Source of the DNA: Candidatus Gastranaerophilales bacterium
Lineage (GTDB): Bacteria > Cyanobacteriota > Vampirovibrionia > Gastranaerophilales > Gastranaerophilaceae
DNA: 64,000 bases
Assembly: GCA_944324475.1 (NCBI GenBank)
Contig: CALUWK010000004.1
Location: 1-64,000 of the forward strand
Direction: 5' to 3'
A program made the position numbers and the translations under genes. Under the pieces are notes generated by a model that saw only the letters and a program-made list of their open reading frames with translations, did no database searches and was not told the DNA's origin. Shown here piece after piece: positions 1 through 7,750 of this stretch; the first letter of the stretch is position 1; each line of letters opens with the position of its first letter.

Positions 1-131
1 AGGTGCCTGTGTTGGAGTTGGTGTTGGGGTAGGAGTTTGCGTTGGACCTTGAGTAGGTGCCTGTGTTGGAGTTGGTGTTGGGGTAGGAGTTTGCGTTGGA
101 CCTTGAGTAGGTGCCTGTGTTGGAGTTGGTG
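1..131. repeat. 54-bp tandem repeat coding Thr/Pro-rich 18-mers
   Basis: Copies start at 1, 55 and 109. The first two are identical over 54 bp; the third matches for about 23 bp and then diverges, marking the repeat boundary. The unit is a multiple of three, so copy number can change without shifting the frame. On the minus strand it encodes TPT, TQ, GPTQ and APTQ steps. More copies may lie beyond the window edge. Confidence 0.9.
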
Positions 132-1569
132 CTGTATCTTCTGTTTTATTTTGTGTAATTTTTTCTTCTTTTCCGTGAATATAAGCTATATTTTCAAGTT
201 TAATAACTTTATCATCGCTATATAGCATAAGTTCTTGTATAGGCAAGTTGAATAGCGTATCAATGTCAGTTAATTGGTCACCATATTGTGCATATAAAAA
301 GGGATTATTTTCAACTATTTGTTGAATTGCACTAGCTCCAAGGGCTTCAAGATTTGAAGCATCACCTTGTTCTCTTGCTTCAAGAATTGCGGATTTTAAA
401 TCAGTATCACCATATCCGATATAAGATAATAAATCCATTGTGGTTTCAATATCTACGGTGTTTGTATCTATTGATTCTTCAAGTGCATGTAAATAAGTAA
501 CGTCATCGCTTGTAAGGTCATATTTTTGTTGTGTTGCAATTTCTGTTGCTCTTTCTATGCTTAAACCATTTTCAGAAAGATATGAAAGAGCTGCATCTGG
601 ACACATTAGAGAAATTTTGCCATCTGTTGCGCTTTCCAATATTAAGTCAAGTGTATTTTCAAGATTTTCATTTTCGTAGTTAAAAATGTCATTATTACCT
701 TCTTCAAGCCATAAACTATGTAAAATCGCAGCACCTGCTTGTGTATCCAGCGATTCAATTCCATAGTTTTCGCAGATTGCTTTTGCAATTTCTTCTTTTG
801 GGTTATTTGCATTTTGTATATCGATTTCAATTTCGTTTTCGGCAGATTCAAATTTTAAATTACCCGTGAATTTGTCAGTATCAGTTGTTTCATCTTCTAA
901 AAGTGAAGCAATTTCTGGTGCAAAAATCATTTCTTGAGGATGTTCTATTGAAAAATCGGTTTCGTAAATAAGCTCAGGGGGTATTTCATCTGTTCTACAG
1001 TCTGCTGCATATTGTTCATATTGAGATTGTGAATATTTGTTTTGAATTGTTGTTATGTTTTCTTTAGCTTTGTCGCTTATGTCATAATCATCTACATTTA
1101 TGGTTTCACCGCTTATAATTTCTGAAATTATGTCACTTACAGTGTCTTGTTCTTCTTCTGTTACATCTGTTAAATCTTGAGCTACTTGTTGAGCAAGATA
1201 GGTTCTATTAATATCATCTATCATCCATCTGTTATGATCAACTGTTGACCAAGCAAGAGTGTTTTTTTCTTGTTCGTTCAATTCTCTTTCGTATAATTTT
1301 GATATTTGTTCAATTTGGTTGCCATCATCGTTTGCTTTAGCTATTGTAAACCAAGTTCCTTTTTCTTCTTTTGTTTTTACTTTATCGTCATCATAGTCAT
1401 CATTTAAGATGAATGTTAGTGAACTTTTATTTTCTTCCAGTCTGCTTCTTTGGGCTTCAAAAGCTGAAGCATCGTTTTGTGCTGTTTTTTGTTTGGGTGC
1501 GTTTAATTTTCCACTTTTTGAAATATCGTTGAATAACGACTTAATTTTTGAGTTAATGCTGATTTCCAT
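1..1569 (-). CDS. Acidic protein with C-terminal Pro/Thr repeat, partial (runs off window)
   Basis: The reading frame is open for 523 codons from the ATG at 1569 to the window edge, so the C-terminus lies outside. A GGAAGG ribosome binding site precedes the ATG. The N-terminus is MEISINSKIKSLFNDISKS; there is no signal peptide or membrane segment. The body (about residues 30-470) is rich in Asp, Glu, Asn and Gln and looks mostly helical, with no family I recognise. From about residue 480 the protein becomes a Thr/Pro/Gln/Ala repeat with an 18-residue period, encoded by a 54-bp tandem repeat. Such segments usually act as flexible linkers, so another domain may follow. The gene is convergent with nothing visible here, and the small membrane-protein gene upstream reads the same way. 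Function unknown. Confidence 0.75.
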   Translation of the reverse strand, partial: MEISINSKIKSLFNDISKSGKLNAPKQKTAQNDASAFEAQRSRLEENKSSLTFILNDDYDDDKVKTKEEKGTWFTIAKANDDGNQIEQISKLYERELNEQEKNTLAWSTVDHNRWMIDDINRTYLAQQVAQDLTDVTEEEQDTVSDIISEIISGETINVDDYDISDKAKENITTIQNKYSQSQYEQYAADCRTDEIPPELIYETDFSIEHPQEMIFAPEIASLLEDETTDTDKFTGNLKFESAENEIEIDIQNANNPKEEIAKAICENYGIESLDTQAGAAILHSLWLEEGNNDIFNYENENLENTLDLILESATDGKISLMCPDAALSYLSENGLSIERATEIATQQKYDLTSDDVTYLHALEESIDTNTVDIETTMDLLSYIGYGDTDLKSAILEAREQGDASNLEALGASAIQQIVENNPFLYAQYGDQLTDIDTLFNLPIQELMLYSDDKVIKLENIAYIHGKEEKITQNKTEDTAPTPTQAPTQGPTQTPTPTPTPTQAPTQGPTQTPTPTPTPTQAP

Positions 1570-1663
1570 AATAAAAACCTTCCTTGAATTTAACACTATT
1601 ATTTATATGTATCCACACAGTAAGGTTTTTAAAACAGTAAAATAAAAAATATTTAATAAAAAT

Positions 1664-2050
1664 TTACAATGCCATTAAAATTTTTCTTAATATTCTTCTT
1701 GAGGTTTCAATAAGTAACAATTTTTTAATATTTTTATAGTTAATTGATTTTAAGCCTTTTGATAAATTAAGTGAACGAATAAGAATAATGATTTGCACTA
1801 TATCAACTGTTATTTTTATTATTTGGCTTATTTTTATAAGTTTTTTATTTGTAATGAATGAAACAACTTTATTAATTTTTGTTATTGTTGATTTAATTTG
1901 TTTATTGATGGTAAGAATCATATTAAAAGTTAAAATTAGTTTATTGTGTATCATTTTAACTTTTTCTTCTATTTCAATTATTTTTATTATACAAAGTGTT
2001 GTTAAAATAATTTCAAAAAATATTAAAGTTATGAAAACAAAATCTAGCAT
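1664..2050 (-). CDS. Small membrane-anchored protein, unknown
   Basis: A 128-residue product with one hydrophobic N-terminal segment (about residues 3-24), followed by a Lys/Ile-rich amphipathic region and a second hydrophobic stretch near residues 80-92. The layout resembles small inner-membrane anchor proteins of the DUF948/YtxH kind, but I cannot assign a family. I prefer this strand over the overlapping plus-strand frame (1788-2063), which is almost pure hydrophobic low complexity. There is no ribosome binding site; a TATAAT at 2057-2062 lies exactly 6 nt before the ATG, which suggests a leaderless transcript. It is divergent from the MurT-like gene. Confidence 0.5.
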   Translation of the reverse strand: MLDFVFITLIFFEIILTTLCIIKIIEIEEKVKMIHNKLILTFNMILTINKQIKSTITKINKVVSFITNKKLIKISQIIKITVDIVQIIILIRSLNLSKGLKSINYKNIKKLLLIETSRRILRKILMAL

Positions 2051-2103
2051 TAATGTATTATAATATATGTAGTTAAAAATCTCTATACGTAATAAGGATT
2101 ATA

Positions 2104-3474
2104 ATGGATTTTAAAACAGCCGTCATATTACAAGGAAAAATATATAAATTATTAGAAAAATTCGGTATAGATAGAAATATTCATCTGGATTCTTTCATAG
2201 ATAATAACATGCCTGATATTATGTCAAGATTACAAACTTATGCAAAAGATTATAAAATTGCAATTTCTTCTACAAATGGTAAAAGAACGGTTGTTGATTT
2301 AATTAATCATGTTTTATCCGAGGCAGAAAAAAGTTACATAACAAACGTTGTAAAATCAGGAAAAAAATATCCCGTTTTAACTTCAATAATTTTAGATTTA
2401 TCAAGGACTTTTGATGTTTTTGGAAGTGATTATGAAAAAGATTATTATGTAATGGCTATGGATGAATTTGAACTTGGCGGATATTTTAATTCGATGAAGT
2501 TTGATTATCTTTTATTAAATAATCTTTTTTATGATCAAAAGGATAATTGTTCTTTGGTTGAAAAAAAAGAAAAAATTAGAGAAGCCCTTATTTTAAACTC
2601 AAAAACAAGTTTAATCATTAATGCGGATGAGCCAATGTTTTTTAAAATAGATGAGTTTAAAAGTGATGTTGCCATAAATAAAAAAAGAAATAAATTTTAT
2701 TTTGGATTTGAGAAAATAGAATATAATGATACAAATGAAAAATACGTTCAATATAATGATATTTTAAGATGTCCTATATGTGGTTGTAAATTGGATTATA
2801 AAAAAAGATTTTATTCACATTTGGGGCAATATGACTGTGAATGTGGCTTTAAGCGTCCAAAACTTGATATTAGTGCTACTGCTAAGGTTTTTTATGATTA
2901 TACATTTTTAAATGTTTTTTATAATGGTAATAAATATGCTTTTAAATTACCTTTTGGTGGAGTGTATAATGCATATAATGCTCTGGCGGCAATAGCTTTG
3001 GCTTTTAATTTGGGGATAGACAGAAAAACAATAGCATCTGCATTTGAAAGTTATTTGAATATATGCTCAAGGGATGAAATTGTTAAGTACAAAGGAAAAA
3101 ATGTAAAAATTAAAATAATAAAAAATCCTGTTTCATTGTCTGAAACAACAAGGGAGCTTTTAGGAAATAAAAATTCGAAAGTAATTTTTTGTTTAAATGA
3201 TGAACCTGAAGACGGAGTTGATACAAGTTGGATTTGGGGGGCAAATTTGGAGTCTTTAAGGAATTTTGAAAATAAAGTTTATGTTTGTTCAAATCGCTTT
3301 GATGATATGGCCTTAAGATTAAAATATGCGGGAGTTAATCCGTGTTTAATTATTATGGATAATTCGGTTAAAAATACTATAAAATCTTGTTATTGGGATA
3401 CAGAAGAAAATGAAAAAATAATAATTTTTGCAACTCCTTCTGTGTTGAATGAAGTTTATGGTACTTTAAGATAA
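2104..3474 (+). CDS. MurT-like Mur ligase family protein
   Basis: A 456-residue protein resembling MurT, the ligase subunit that with the glutaminase GatD amidates the D-Glu of lipid II. An N-terminal Mur-ligase ATPase region carries the P-loop sequence STNGKRT (Lys60); Mur ligases normally read TNGKTT or TNGKST, so Arg61 sits where a Ser/Thr is expected. A zinc-ribbon insertion typical of MurT is present: Cys223, Cys226, Cys245 and Cys247, with an extra Cys228. A C-terminal Mur-ligase domain follows, containing the FCLNDEPEDGVDTSW stretch. An AAGGA ribosome binding site lies just upstream of the ATG. No gatD is adjacent or elsewhere in the window. The family call is good; catalytic activity and partner are uncertain because of the altered P-loop. 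Confidence 0.75.
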   Translation: MDFKTAVILQGKIYKLLEKFGIDRNIHLDSFIDNNMPDIMSRLQTYAKDYKIAISSTNGKRTVVDLINHVLSEAEKSYITNVVKSGKKYPVLTSIILDLSRTFDVFGSDYEKDYYVMAMDEFELGGYFNSMKFDYLLLNNLFYDQKDNCSLVEKKEKIREALILNSKTSLIINADEPMFFKIDEFKSDVAINKKRNKFYFGFEKIEYNDTNEKYVQYNDILRCPICGCKLDYKKRFYSHLGQYDCECGFKRPKLDISATAKVFYDYTFLNVFYNGNKYAFKLPFGGVYNAYNALAAIALAFNLGIDRKTIASAFESYLNICSRDEIVKYKGKNVKIKIIKNPVSLSETTRELLGNKNSKVIFCLNDEPEDGVDTSWIWGANLESLRNFENKVYVCSNRFDDMALRLKYAGVNPCLIIMDNSVKNTIKSCYWDTEENEKIIIFATPSVLNEVYGTLR

Positions 3475-3600
3475 TATAAAATATTGCAATAAATTTAAAA
3501 AAAGTATAATATAATAAAATCAACTATCCAGTGTCATGATATTTAAAAGTTTCTTGCCTCGGTGGTCTGATATTTTACAAACAAATAAGGAGACCTTAAA

Positions 3601-3870
3601 ATGTACCAAGATCAAACTCTAGTGTGTGAAGATTGCGGAAAGGAATTCGTATTCACAGCAGGAGAACAAGAGTTTTATGCTCAGAAGGGACTCGTTAATA
3701 CTCCAAAAAGATGTCCTGATTGTCGAAAAGCTCGCAGAAGAAAATCTAGAAGAAAAATGTATGATGCAATTTGTTCTCAGTGCGGTGCGGAAACAAAAGT
3801 TCCTTTTAAGCCGGTTGAAGGTAAAGAAATTTATTGTAAAGAATGCTACGCAAAAAGACAAGAAGTATAA
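3601..3870 (+). CDS. Zinc-ribbon protein
   Basis: An 89-residue basic protein with four CxxC motifs: CEDC and CPDC in the first half, CSQC and CKEC in the second, separated by a strongly basic linker (KARRRKSRRK). This matches small zinc-ribbon proteins annotated as probable zinc-binding domain proteins; their function is unknown, though the basic linker suggests nucleic-acid contact. AAGGAG precedes the ATG with good spacing. A possible promoter lies upstream (TTGCAA at 3484 and TATAAT at 3505, with a short spacer), giving a leader of roughly 80 nt. The gene has its own terminator, so it is probably monocistronic. Confidence 0.8.
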   Translation: MYQDQTLVCEDCGKEFVFTAGEQEFYAQKGLVNTPKRCPDCRKARRRKSRRKMYDAICSQCGAETKVPFKPVEGKEIYCKECYAKRQEV

Positions 3871-3898
3871 AAACAGGGCAAAAACAGCCCTGTTTTTT
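3871..3898 (+). terminator. Rho-independent terminator of the zinc-ribbon gene
   Basis: AAACAGGGC pairs with GCCCTGTTT, separated by a short A-rich loop and followed by a T run. It begins immediately after the stop codon at 3870. Confidence 0.85.
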
Positions 3899-3968
3899 AA
3901 ATTGTTAAAAAATTGCAAAATTTTCTCTTTAAGTTTATTATATATACATTATAAAATTAAAAGGGAAA

Positions 3969-5816
3969 ATGATGTCATCCGGTCAATCGGTAATATCTGA
4001 CAGTGAAAATATAATAGAAGCAACTCAAGAGAATAAAAATAGGGTAGATAATACTAAATTAAAGGCTGTGATAAGAGCTTTTATAGCTAATATTGGTATA
4101 GCTTTTGTTAAGTTTATTTGTTTTTTGTTTTCAAAGAGTTCTGCAATGTTAGCTGAAGCGATTCACAGCGGGGTTGATTCATTTAACAGTATTTGTTTAT
4201 TGGTTGGTATAAAGAGAGGTTCTCGTCCTGCAGATAAAGAACATCCTTTTGGATACGGTCTTGAGGCTAATATTTGGGCTATGTTTGCGGCTTTATTGAT
4301 GTTGGGTGGTACTTTCGTTGCTATTTTTCATGGGATAGATAAGTTTTTTAACCCGCATGGGGCAGTTGAGCTTTTAAAAAATTATAATTATATTGCTATT
4401 GCGTTAATTATTAGTATGTTTTTTGAAGCTTGGGCAGTGTCAAGTGCTACAAATGCCGTTTTAGATGAAGCTCAGATAGTTGAAAAAAATTTTGTAAAAA
4501 GATTTTTTATATCTTTAAAATATGTAAGGAAGGTTCAAAGTCCTACTACAAAGTTTGTTTGGTATGAAGATACTGCTGCGTTTTCGGGTGTTTTTATAGC
4601 TTTGGTTGCTTTATCTGTTTCAAAATTTGTTATGCCTTCGGAATATGCTTATATTCCCGATGCTGTTGCATCTATTATAATTGGTATTATTTTGTTTTGT
4701 CTTGCAATATATTTAATCAGAAATAACGTTAGTAGCTTAACTGTTCAAGCAGCTCAACCAAGAGTAGAGGAGATTATAAGAAATGTTGCCGGTACAATTC
4801 ATGGTATAAGTAATGTTGTTGAATTAAAAACAATGGATTTGGGAACTTCAGGTCTCGTTATCAATATGACTATTGAAGTTAATCCTGAAACACAGATGAA
4901 GGATGCTGATGATATTGCTCAAATGCTTGAAAGAAAAATAAAAAATTATGTGAAAAATGTAAATCATGTCACAATAGAACTTCAAGCGCATGATGAAGAA
5001 GATAATTGGGAAGAAAAGTTTGAAAAATTAATCAAAGAAGGCGAAAAAATTGGAACAATAGATAATCATGAAGCAACGATGTTATCTAATTTCTTCTCTT
5101 TTGCAAATACTGTTGTTAAAGAAATTATGGTGCCTAGAACGGAAATTTGTTTTGTTAATGCAAATCAAACCATAGATGAATTATCAGAAATTATTATAAA
5201 TTCTGGTCATACTCGAATTCCTATGTATGAGGAAAATATAGATAATTTAGTTGGTATGATTAATGCTAAAGATGTTTTAAAAGTAATTAAAAATAATAAT
5301 GTTTCTGAAGATTTTTCAATTAAGTCTTTGGCAAGAGATATTTTGATAGTCCCCGAGAATAAATTTATAAGTGATTTGTTGTCTGATTTTACATCTTCTA
5401 AAAATCAAATAGCTGCTGTTGTTGATGAGCATGGCGGAATTGCAGGTATAGTCACTATTGAAGATATTATTGAGGAAATAATTGGCGAGATTTATGATGA
5501 ATTTGATAAAATTGAAACTCCTGAAATAGTTAAAATAGAAGATAATATTTTGAGTGTTTCGTCTAAAACAAGCATTGAAGATATAAATGAGAAGTTTGAT
5601 TTAGATATTCCAAATGAAGATTTTCAAACTATTGGTGGCTATGTTTTTGGGCTCTTGGGCAGGGAGCCTGAAATTAATGATGTTGTTGAAGATAAAAATA
5701 TTACATATACTATTTTAGAACTTGATGGTATAAAAATAACGAGAATAAAAATGCAAAAAAGCACACCTTTTGTGGATAAAGATGAAAATAATGAAAGTGT
5801 TGAGGGTGAAGAATGA
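3969..5816 (+). CDS. Fused cation diffusion facilitator and CorC-type CBS protein
   Basis: A 615-residue protein combining two metal-transport modules. About residues 30-340 form a CDF transporter of the ZnT9-like type: AIHSGVDS carries the HxxxD metal site, HPFGYGLE and the YEDTAAFSG segment are characteristic of that subgroup, and a cytoplasmic dimerisation domain follows. About residues 340-380 (LIKEGEKIG...) match the linker that precedes CBS domains in CorC/HlyC/CNNM proteins. Residues 385-505 are a CBS pair starting with EIMVPRTEI (Met387) and including VVDEHGGIAGIVTIEDI. Residues about 525-600 are the CorC_HlyC C-terminal domain. The usual DUF21 membrane domain of CorC proteins is absent; the CDF part takes its place. 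Two ATGs (3969, 3972) share an AAGGG site. The stop overlaps gpsA by 4 nt. The role is inferred: divalent metal export with nucleotide-sensing CBS control. Confidence 0.9.
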   Translation: MMSSGQSVISDSENIIEATQENKNRVDNTKLKAVIRAFIANIGIAFVKFICFLFSKSSAMLAEAIHSGVDSFNSICLLVGIKRGSRPADKEHPFGYGLEANIWAMFAALLMLGGTFVAIFHGIDKFFNPHGAVELLKNYNYIAIALIISMFFEAWAVSSATNAVLDEAQIVEKNFVKRFFISLKYVRKVQSPTTKFVWYEDTAAFSGVFIALVALSVSKFVMPSEYAYIPDAVASIIIGIILFCLAIYLIRNNVSSLTVQAAQPRVEEIIRNVAGTIHGISNVVELKTMDLGTSGLVINMTIEVNPETQMKDADDIAQMLERKIKNYVKNVNHVTIELQAHDEEDNWEEKFEKLIKEGEKIGTIDNHEATMLSNFFSFANTVVKEIMVPRTEICFVNANQTIDELSEIIINSGHTRIPMYEENIDNLVGMINAKDVLKVIKNNNVSEDFSIKSLARDILIVPENKFISDLLSDFTSSKNQIAAVVDEHGGIAGIVTIEDIIEEIIGEIYDEFDKIETPEIVKIEDNILSVSSKTSIEDINEKFDLDIPNEDFQTIGGYVFGLLGREPEINDVVEDKNITYTILELDGIKITRIKMQKSTPFVDKDENNESVEGEE

Positions 5817-6805
5817 AGTTGGCGGTTTTGGGTCCAGGATGCTGGGGTTTAACTATTGCAAAATTGTTAAATAATAATTTTGATGATATTGTTATTTGGG
5901 GCAGAAAGCAAGATATTTCGCCCATGCTTTTAAATGAAAAAAAAATTGATAAACCTCTTAAAATTGAATTGGATAAGAAGGTTCAAATTACTTCTGATTT
6001 AAAATCGGCGTTGTATGGCGCAGATATTATTTTGCTTGTTGTTGCAACATCAGGTATAAGGGCTGTAGTCGAGCAAATTAAGCAGGTTGGCATAGAAAAA
6101 AATCAAATTCTTGTTAATTTGTCTAAGGGTCTTGAATTGCCATCTTTAAAGAGAATGTCAGAGGTAATTTTAGAAATTTTGCCCGATATTAAATTTGCTG
6201 TTCTTTCTGGTCCCACATTGGCAAGGGAAATTATAGAAGGTCATCCAACTCTTGCTACGGTTGCTTCACCTGATATGGTCGTTGCTAAAAAAGTGCAGGA
6301 ATTTTTAAATGTTCCTTCAAAGTTTAGGTTGTACGCTAATTCTGATGTTATAGGTGTTGAATTGGGTGGAAGTTTGAAAAATGTTATTGCTATCGCGTCA
6401 GGTTTTGCAAGTGCTATGGGTCTTGGAGATAATTTAAGAGGGTCGCTTTTAACTCGTGGTATGGCTGAGATGGTTAGAGTTGGAATAGCTTTAGGTGCTA
6501 AGCCTCAAACATTATATGGTTTATCTGGAATGGGAGATTTGATAGCAACTGCTTCAAGTCCTTATTCAAGGAATTATACAGTAGGCTCTATGCTTGCAAA
6601 GGGTAAAAAAATTGATGATATTTTATTGGAGCTGGGTTCTGTTGCAGAAGGTGTTAAAACTTCAAAGGCATTATGCGAGTTAGCTTTTAAATTGGGAATT
6701 GACGTGCCAGTTTCAACTGCTATCTATGAAGCAGTATATACTGATATTACGCCAAAAGAAATTTTGGATAAATTAATGAATAGAAAGTTGAAGGAAGAAG
6801 ATTAA
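5813..6805 (+). CDS. gpsA: Glycerol-3-phosphate dehydrogenase [NAD(P)+]
   Basis: A cytoplasmic enzyme that reduces dihydroxyacetone phosphate to sn-glycerol-3-phosphate for phospholipid synthesis. At 330 residues it is the normal length. The N-terminus has the Rossmann motif GPGCWG; NLSKGLE, LSGPTLA and the C-terminal ELGGSLKNVIAIASG and GLSGMGDL signatures are all present. It starts inside the end of the CDF-CorC gene (ATGA overlap) and its stop shares a base with the next start (TAATG), so the three genes are probably translationally coupled. Confidence 0.95.
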   Translation: MKLAVLGPGCWGLTIAKLLNNNFDDIVIWGRKQDISPMLLNEKKIDKPLKIELDKKVQITSDLKSALYGADIILLVVATSGIRAVVEQIKQVGIEKNQILVNLSKGLELPSLKRMSEVILEILPDIKFAVLSGPTLAREIIEGHPTLATVASPDMVVAKKVQEFLNVPSKFRLYANSDVIGVELGGSLKNVIAIASGFASAMGLGDNLRGSLLTRGMAEMVRVGIALGAKPQTLYGLSGMGDLIATASSPYSRNYTVGSMLAKGKKIDDILLELGSVAEGVKTSKALCELAFKLGIDVPVSTAIYEAVYTDITPKEILDKLMNRKLKEED

Positions 6806-7422
6806 TGAAGAAAGTTTTTTCTTTAGTTATTTTATTTTTTGCGTTTTTAACATGCGGGTTCACTTTTCAAGAGGTTTTAGATAATCAAAAATTTTGTTTT
6901 GATAAAAAAACCGATCGATATATGCCATACAGTGAAGGTTGTTATGCTCTTGTTAAGAAATCAAATTCAGGTAGTGCAAGTTATAGTGAATATTATGGCG
7001 TTGATAATAATTTATTTTATGCTCCACCTACTAATTACGAATTTTTTGCAGGAGAAAAATTAGTTGGATTTAATAATGATGAGTTAAAATTTTACGAGAT
7101 AAAAGGTAAAAGTTCAAGGATTTTATCTAAAGATGAAATAAAAAAAATGTTTCCGGAGTATGAAATAATTTTAATTTCTGAGTTTGATAAAAATAAAAAA
7201 TATTATTTAAAAAATTCTTTGTTCAAATCGAAAAAAATTCTTATTTTAAATGATACAAACAGAACTTTTCATAAGTTTTTTGTATATCCGGAAAGTTCAA
7301 GGAATCCTCTTGATATAGGTTTAAAAGAAGGCATGGTTAAATCTTTGATAACGGTTTATGGGAAGAAAAATGTTCGCTTAAAGCATTTTGGAGGAGATGA
7401 ATTTGAGGTTGTTGTTAAGTAG
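6805..7422 (+). CDS. Secreted protein of unknown function
   Basis: A 205-residue protein with a clear signal peptide (MKKVFSLVILFFAFLTCGFT). The mature part is Lys-, Phe- and Tyr-rich with no family I recognise; the C-terminal 60 residues (about VYPESSRNPLDIG onward) look like a compact alpha/beta segment. It is coupled to gpsA by a TAATG overlap. No function can be assigned; envelope location is inferred from the signal peptide. The cysteine in the signal region lies in LTCGF, which weakly resembles a lipobox, so lipoprotein processing is possible. Confidence 0.75.
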   Translation: MKKVFSLVILFFAFLTCGFTFQEVLDNQKFCFDKKTDRYMPYSEGCYALVKKSNSGSASYSEYYGVDNNLFYAPPTNYEFFAGEKLVGFNNDELKFYEIKGKSSRILSKDEIKKMFPEYEIILISEFDKNKKYYLKNSLFKSKKILILNDTNRTFHKFFVYPESSRNPLDIGLKEGMVKSLITVYGKKNVRLKHFGGDEFEVVVK

Positions 7423-7427
7423 GGCTC

Positions 7428-7456
7428 TTGAATAATTTTTTTGTTTGTGTTATAAT
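7428..7456 (+). promoter_or_regulatory. Sigma-70-type promoter
   Basis: TTGAAT at 7428-7433, a 17-bp spacer, then TATAAT at 7451-7456. It lies between the upstream gene and the 88-residue ORF and sets the transcription start near 7463. This rules out the upstream in-frame start at 7445, which falls inside the promoter. Confidence 0.7.
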
Positions 7457-7483
7457 GGGGCATTCTTAGAAAGGTTGTGTTCG

Positions 7484-7750
7484 ATGTCTATAGTTACTCT
7501 GCTTGCTCGTCAAAATTTAATCGCCAGAAAAAATGATTTACAATACCAAATGTTGCAAAATTCTTCATCAATGAGGCGTATGTTGAATAGTAATGTTTTT
7601 TTTGGTGGCGGATTAAATTTAGCGGATATAAGTAGTCGTGAAACTGCTATGGATTTAGAAAACATTGCCGCTTCAAGCGAATTGATGGCAATAAATGCGG
7701 AATTAAATTCTCTAAACGACAGTTCGTCAAGATTTAATTATTTTGCATAG
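7484..7750 (+). CDS. Small helical protein of unknown function
   Basis: An 88-residue protein beginning MSIVTLLARQNLIARKN. The frame is open from 7445, but the promoter at 7428-7456 and an AAGG site at 7471-7474 (9-nt spacing) support the ATG at 7484. The sequence is rich in Asn, Ser, Leu and Ala and predicted to be helical, with no signal peptide or cysteine. Its last 13 bp overlap the end of hisS on the other strand. No family recognised. Its style (short, Asn/Ser/Ala-rich, ending in Phe-Ala) is similar to the gene at 37939, though the sequences do not visibly align. Confidence 0.7.
   Translation: MSIVTLLARQNLIARKNDLQYQMLQNSSSMRRMLNSNVFFGGGLNLADISSRETAMDLENIAASSELMAINAELNSLNDSSSRFNYFA

Noticed and set aside
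1-131. Direct repeats as a CRISPR array
   Set aside because: The 54-bp units are contiguous with no unique spacers and code in frame for Pro/Thr repeats.
1788-2063. Plus-strand 91-codon frame
   Set aside because: Almost entirely Ile/Leu/Phe/Val low complexity, opposite to the better minus-strand frame at 1664-2050, with no ribosome binding site.
3564-3596. GGTCT/AGACC pairing that could hide the ribosome binding site of the zinc-ribbon gene
   Set aside because: Only 5 bp with a long AT-rich loop; too weak to call a regulatory switch.
3626-4000. 124-codon frame overlapping the zinc-ribbon gene
   Set aside because: Shadow of the CxxC gene in another frame; crosses the terminator at 3871-3898.
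7445-7483. Upstream start of the 88-residue protein
   Set aside because: It overlaps the -10 box at 7451-7456, so it would not be transcribed.
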